A stretch of 6,378 nucleotides of DNA from an uncultured Pirellulales bacterium (GTDB taxonomy: Bacteria; Planctomycetota; Planctomycetia; Pirellulales; Lacipirellulaceae), in contig CAMYJY010000122.1 of NCBI GenBank assembly GCA_947258835.1, forward strand, positions 1 to 6,378. Direction: 5' to 3'. Below are positions 6,280 through 6,378 of the stretch, piece after piece. How positions within the stretch are numbered: the stretch's first letter is position 1; every line of letters starts with the position of its first letter. The translations under genes were made by a program, and so were the position numbers. The notes beneath the pieces are model-generated. The model was not told where the DNA came from. It ran no database searches and saw nothing but the letters and a program-made list of their open reading frames with translations.

Positions 6280-6347
6280 TGAGCCGATGGGCGATAGCCC
6301 CGGTTCCGTGAGACGTGCCAGAACCGGGGCTATCGCCCACCGGCTCA
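6280..6347. repeat. Long inverted repeat, 27-bp arms and 14-nt loop (REP-like)
   Basis: The left arm 6280-6306 and right arm 6321-6347 are reverse complements with one exception, A6287 opposite C6340. On the minus-strand RNA this becomes a G-U wobble, leaving the stem unbroken there. The core is GGGCGATAGCCCCGGTTC and the loop is 6307-6320. It lies in intergenic DNA upstream of def. Only a short ATTTT follows the right arm, so a rho-independent terminator for a rightward transcript is possible but not typical. The structure looks like a repetitive extragenic palindrome, and similar sequences are, from memory, scattered through planctomycete genomes. Confidence 0.75.
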
Positions 6348-6378
6348 TTTTCGGGGAGGACCGTCCTTGGTAACCGCT

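Larger units (their letters stand above)
6007..6378. other. Non-coding region upstream of def, with repeats
   Basis: No convincing gene in 372 bp. The def promoter must be here. TAGAAT on the minus strand at about 6094-6099 is a possible -10, but no good -35 lies 16-18 bp away. Bases 6170-6265 hold palindromic and directly repeated CCGGCTG/GTGCCAC motifs, and 6280-6347 hold a long inverted repeat. The small open frames here mainly translate those repeats. The segment after 6348 is too short to assign. Confidence 0.55.

Noticed and set aside
6082..6348. Small leftward protein of 88 codons beginning MSRWAIAPVLARLTEPG
   Set aside because: Its N-terminal part is just a translation of the long palindrome, and the rest has no family features or ribosome-binding site.

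Overview
The window is GC-rich, gene-dense bacterial chromosome. Moderate-confidence inference: it comes from a planctomycete of the Pirellulales type. The reasons are an envelope lipid-transport pair that fits a bacterium with two membranes, mostly absent Shine-Dalgarno sequences, a cysteine-free ROK protein with an AGHxGH motif, and a long GGGCGATAGCCCC-type palindrome like those I remember from planctomycete intergenic DNA. No prophage, insertion sequence, CRISPR array, tRNA or rRNA was recognised.

Left part (1-1097): the N-terminal 177 codons of a MacB/LolD-type ABC transporter ATPase run leftward off the window edge. A 565-bp intergenic region follows, separating it from a rightward ROK-family kinase. 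This region holds an imperfect inverted repeat (641-732), a weak promoter-like pair, and a 12-bp perfect palindrome 33 bp ahead of the ROK start.

Middle and right part (1098-6006): the ROK gene (1098-2141) converges on a leftward four-gene block with only 8 bp between the stop codons. In transcription order the block is def (peptide deformylase), fmt (methionyl-tRNA formyltransferase), a single-domain PqiA-like membrane protein and a two-MCE-domain PqiB/MlaD-like protein. Def and Fmt are the formyl cycle of translation: Fmt adds the formyl group to initiator Met-tRNA and Def removes it from new proteins. PqiA and PqiB-type proteins form an inter-membrane lipid-transport apparatus. fmt and pqiA overlap by 4 bp if the GTG start is used. 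The def-fmt spacer is filled by a degenerate 14-bp tandem repeat that ends exactly at the fmt ATG.

Right end (6007-6378): 372 bp upstream of def with no convincing gene. It contains a 27-bp-arm inverted repeat with a 14-nt loop and a smaller repeated motif, probably interspersed intergenic repeats. Nothing here is clearly a new system. The most unusual points are the C-terminal region of the MCE protein, which may be a dead trypsin-like fold, the linkage of pqiAB-type genes to def-fmt without an adjacent pqiC, and the repeats.
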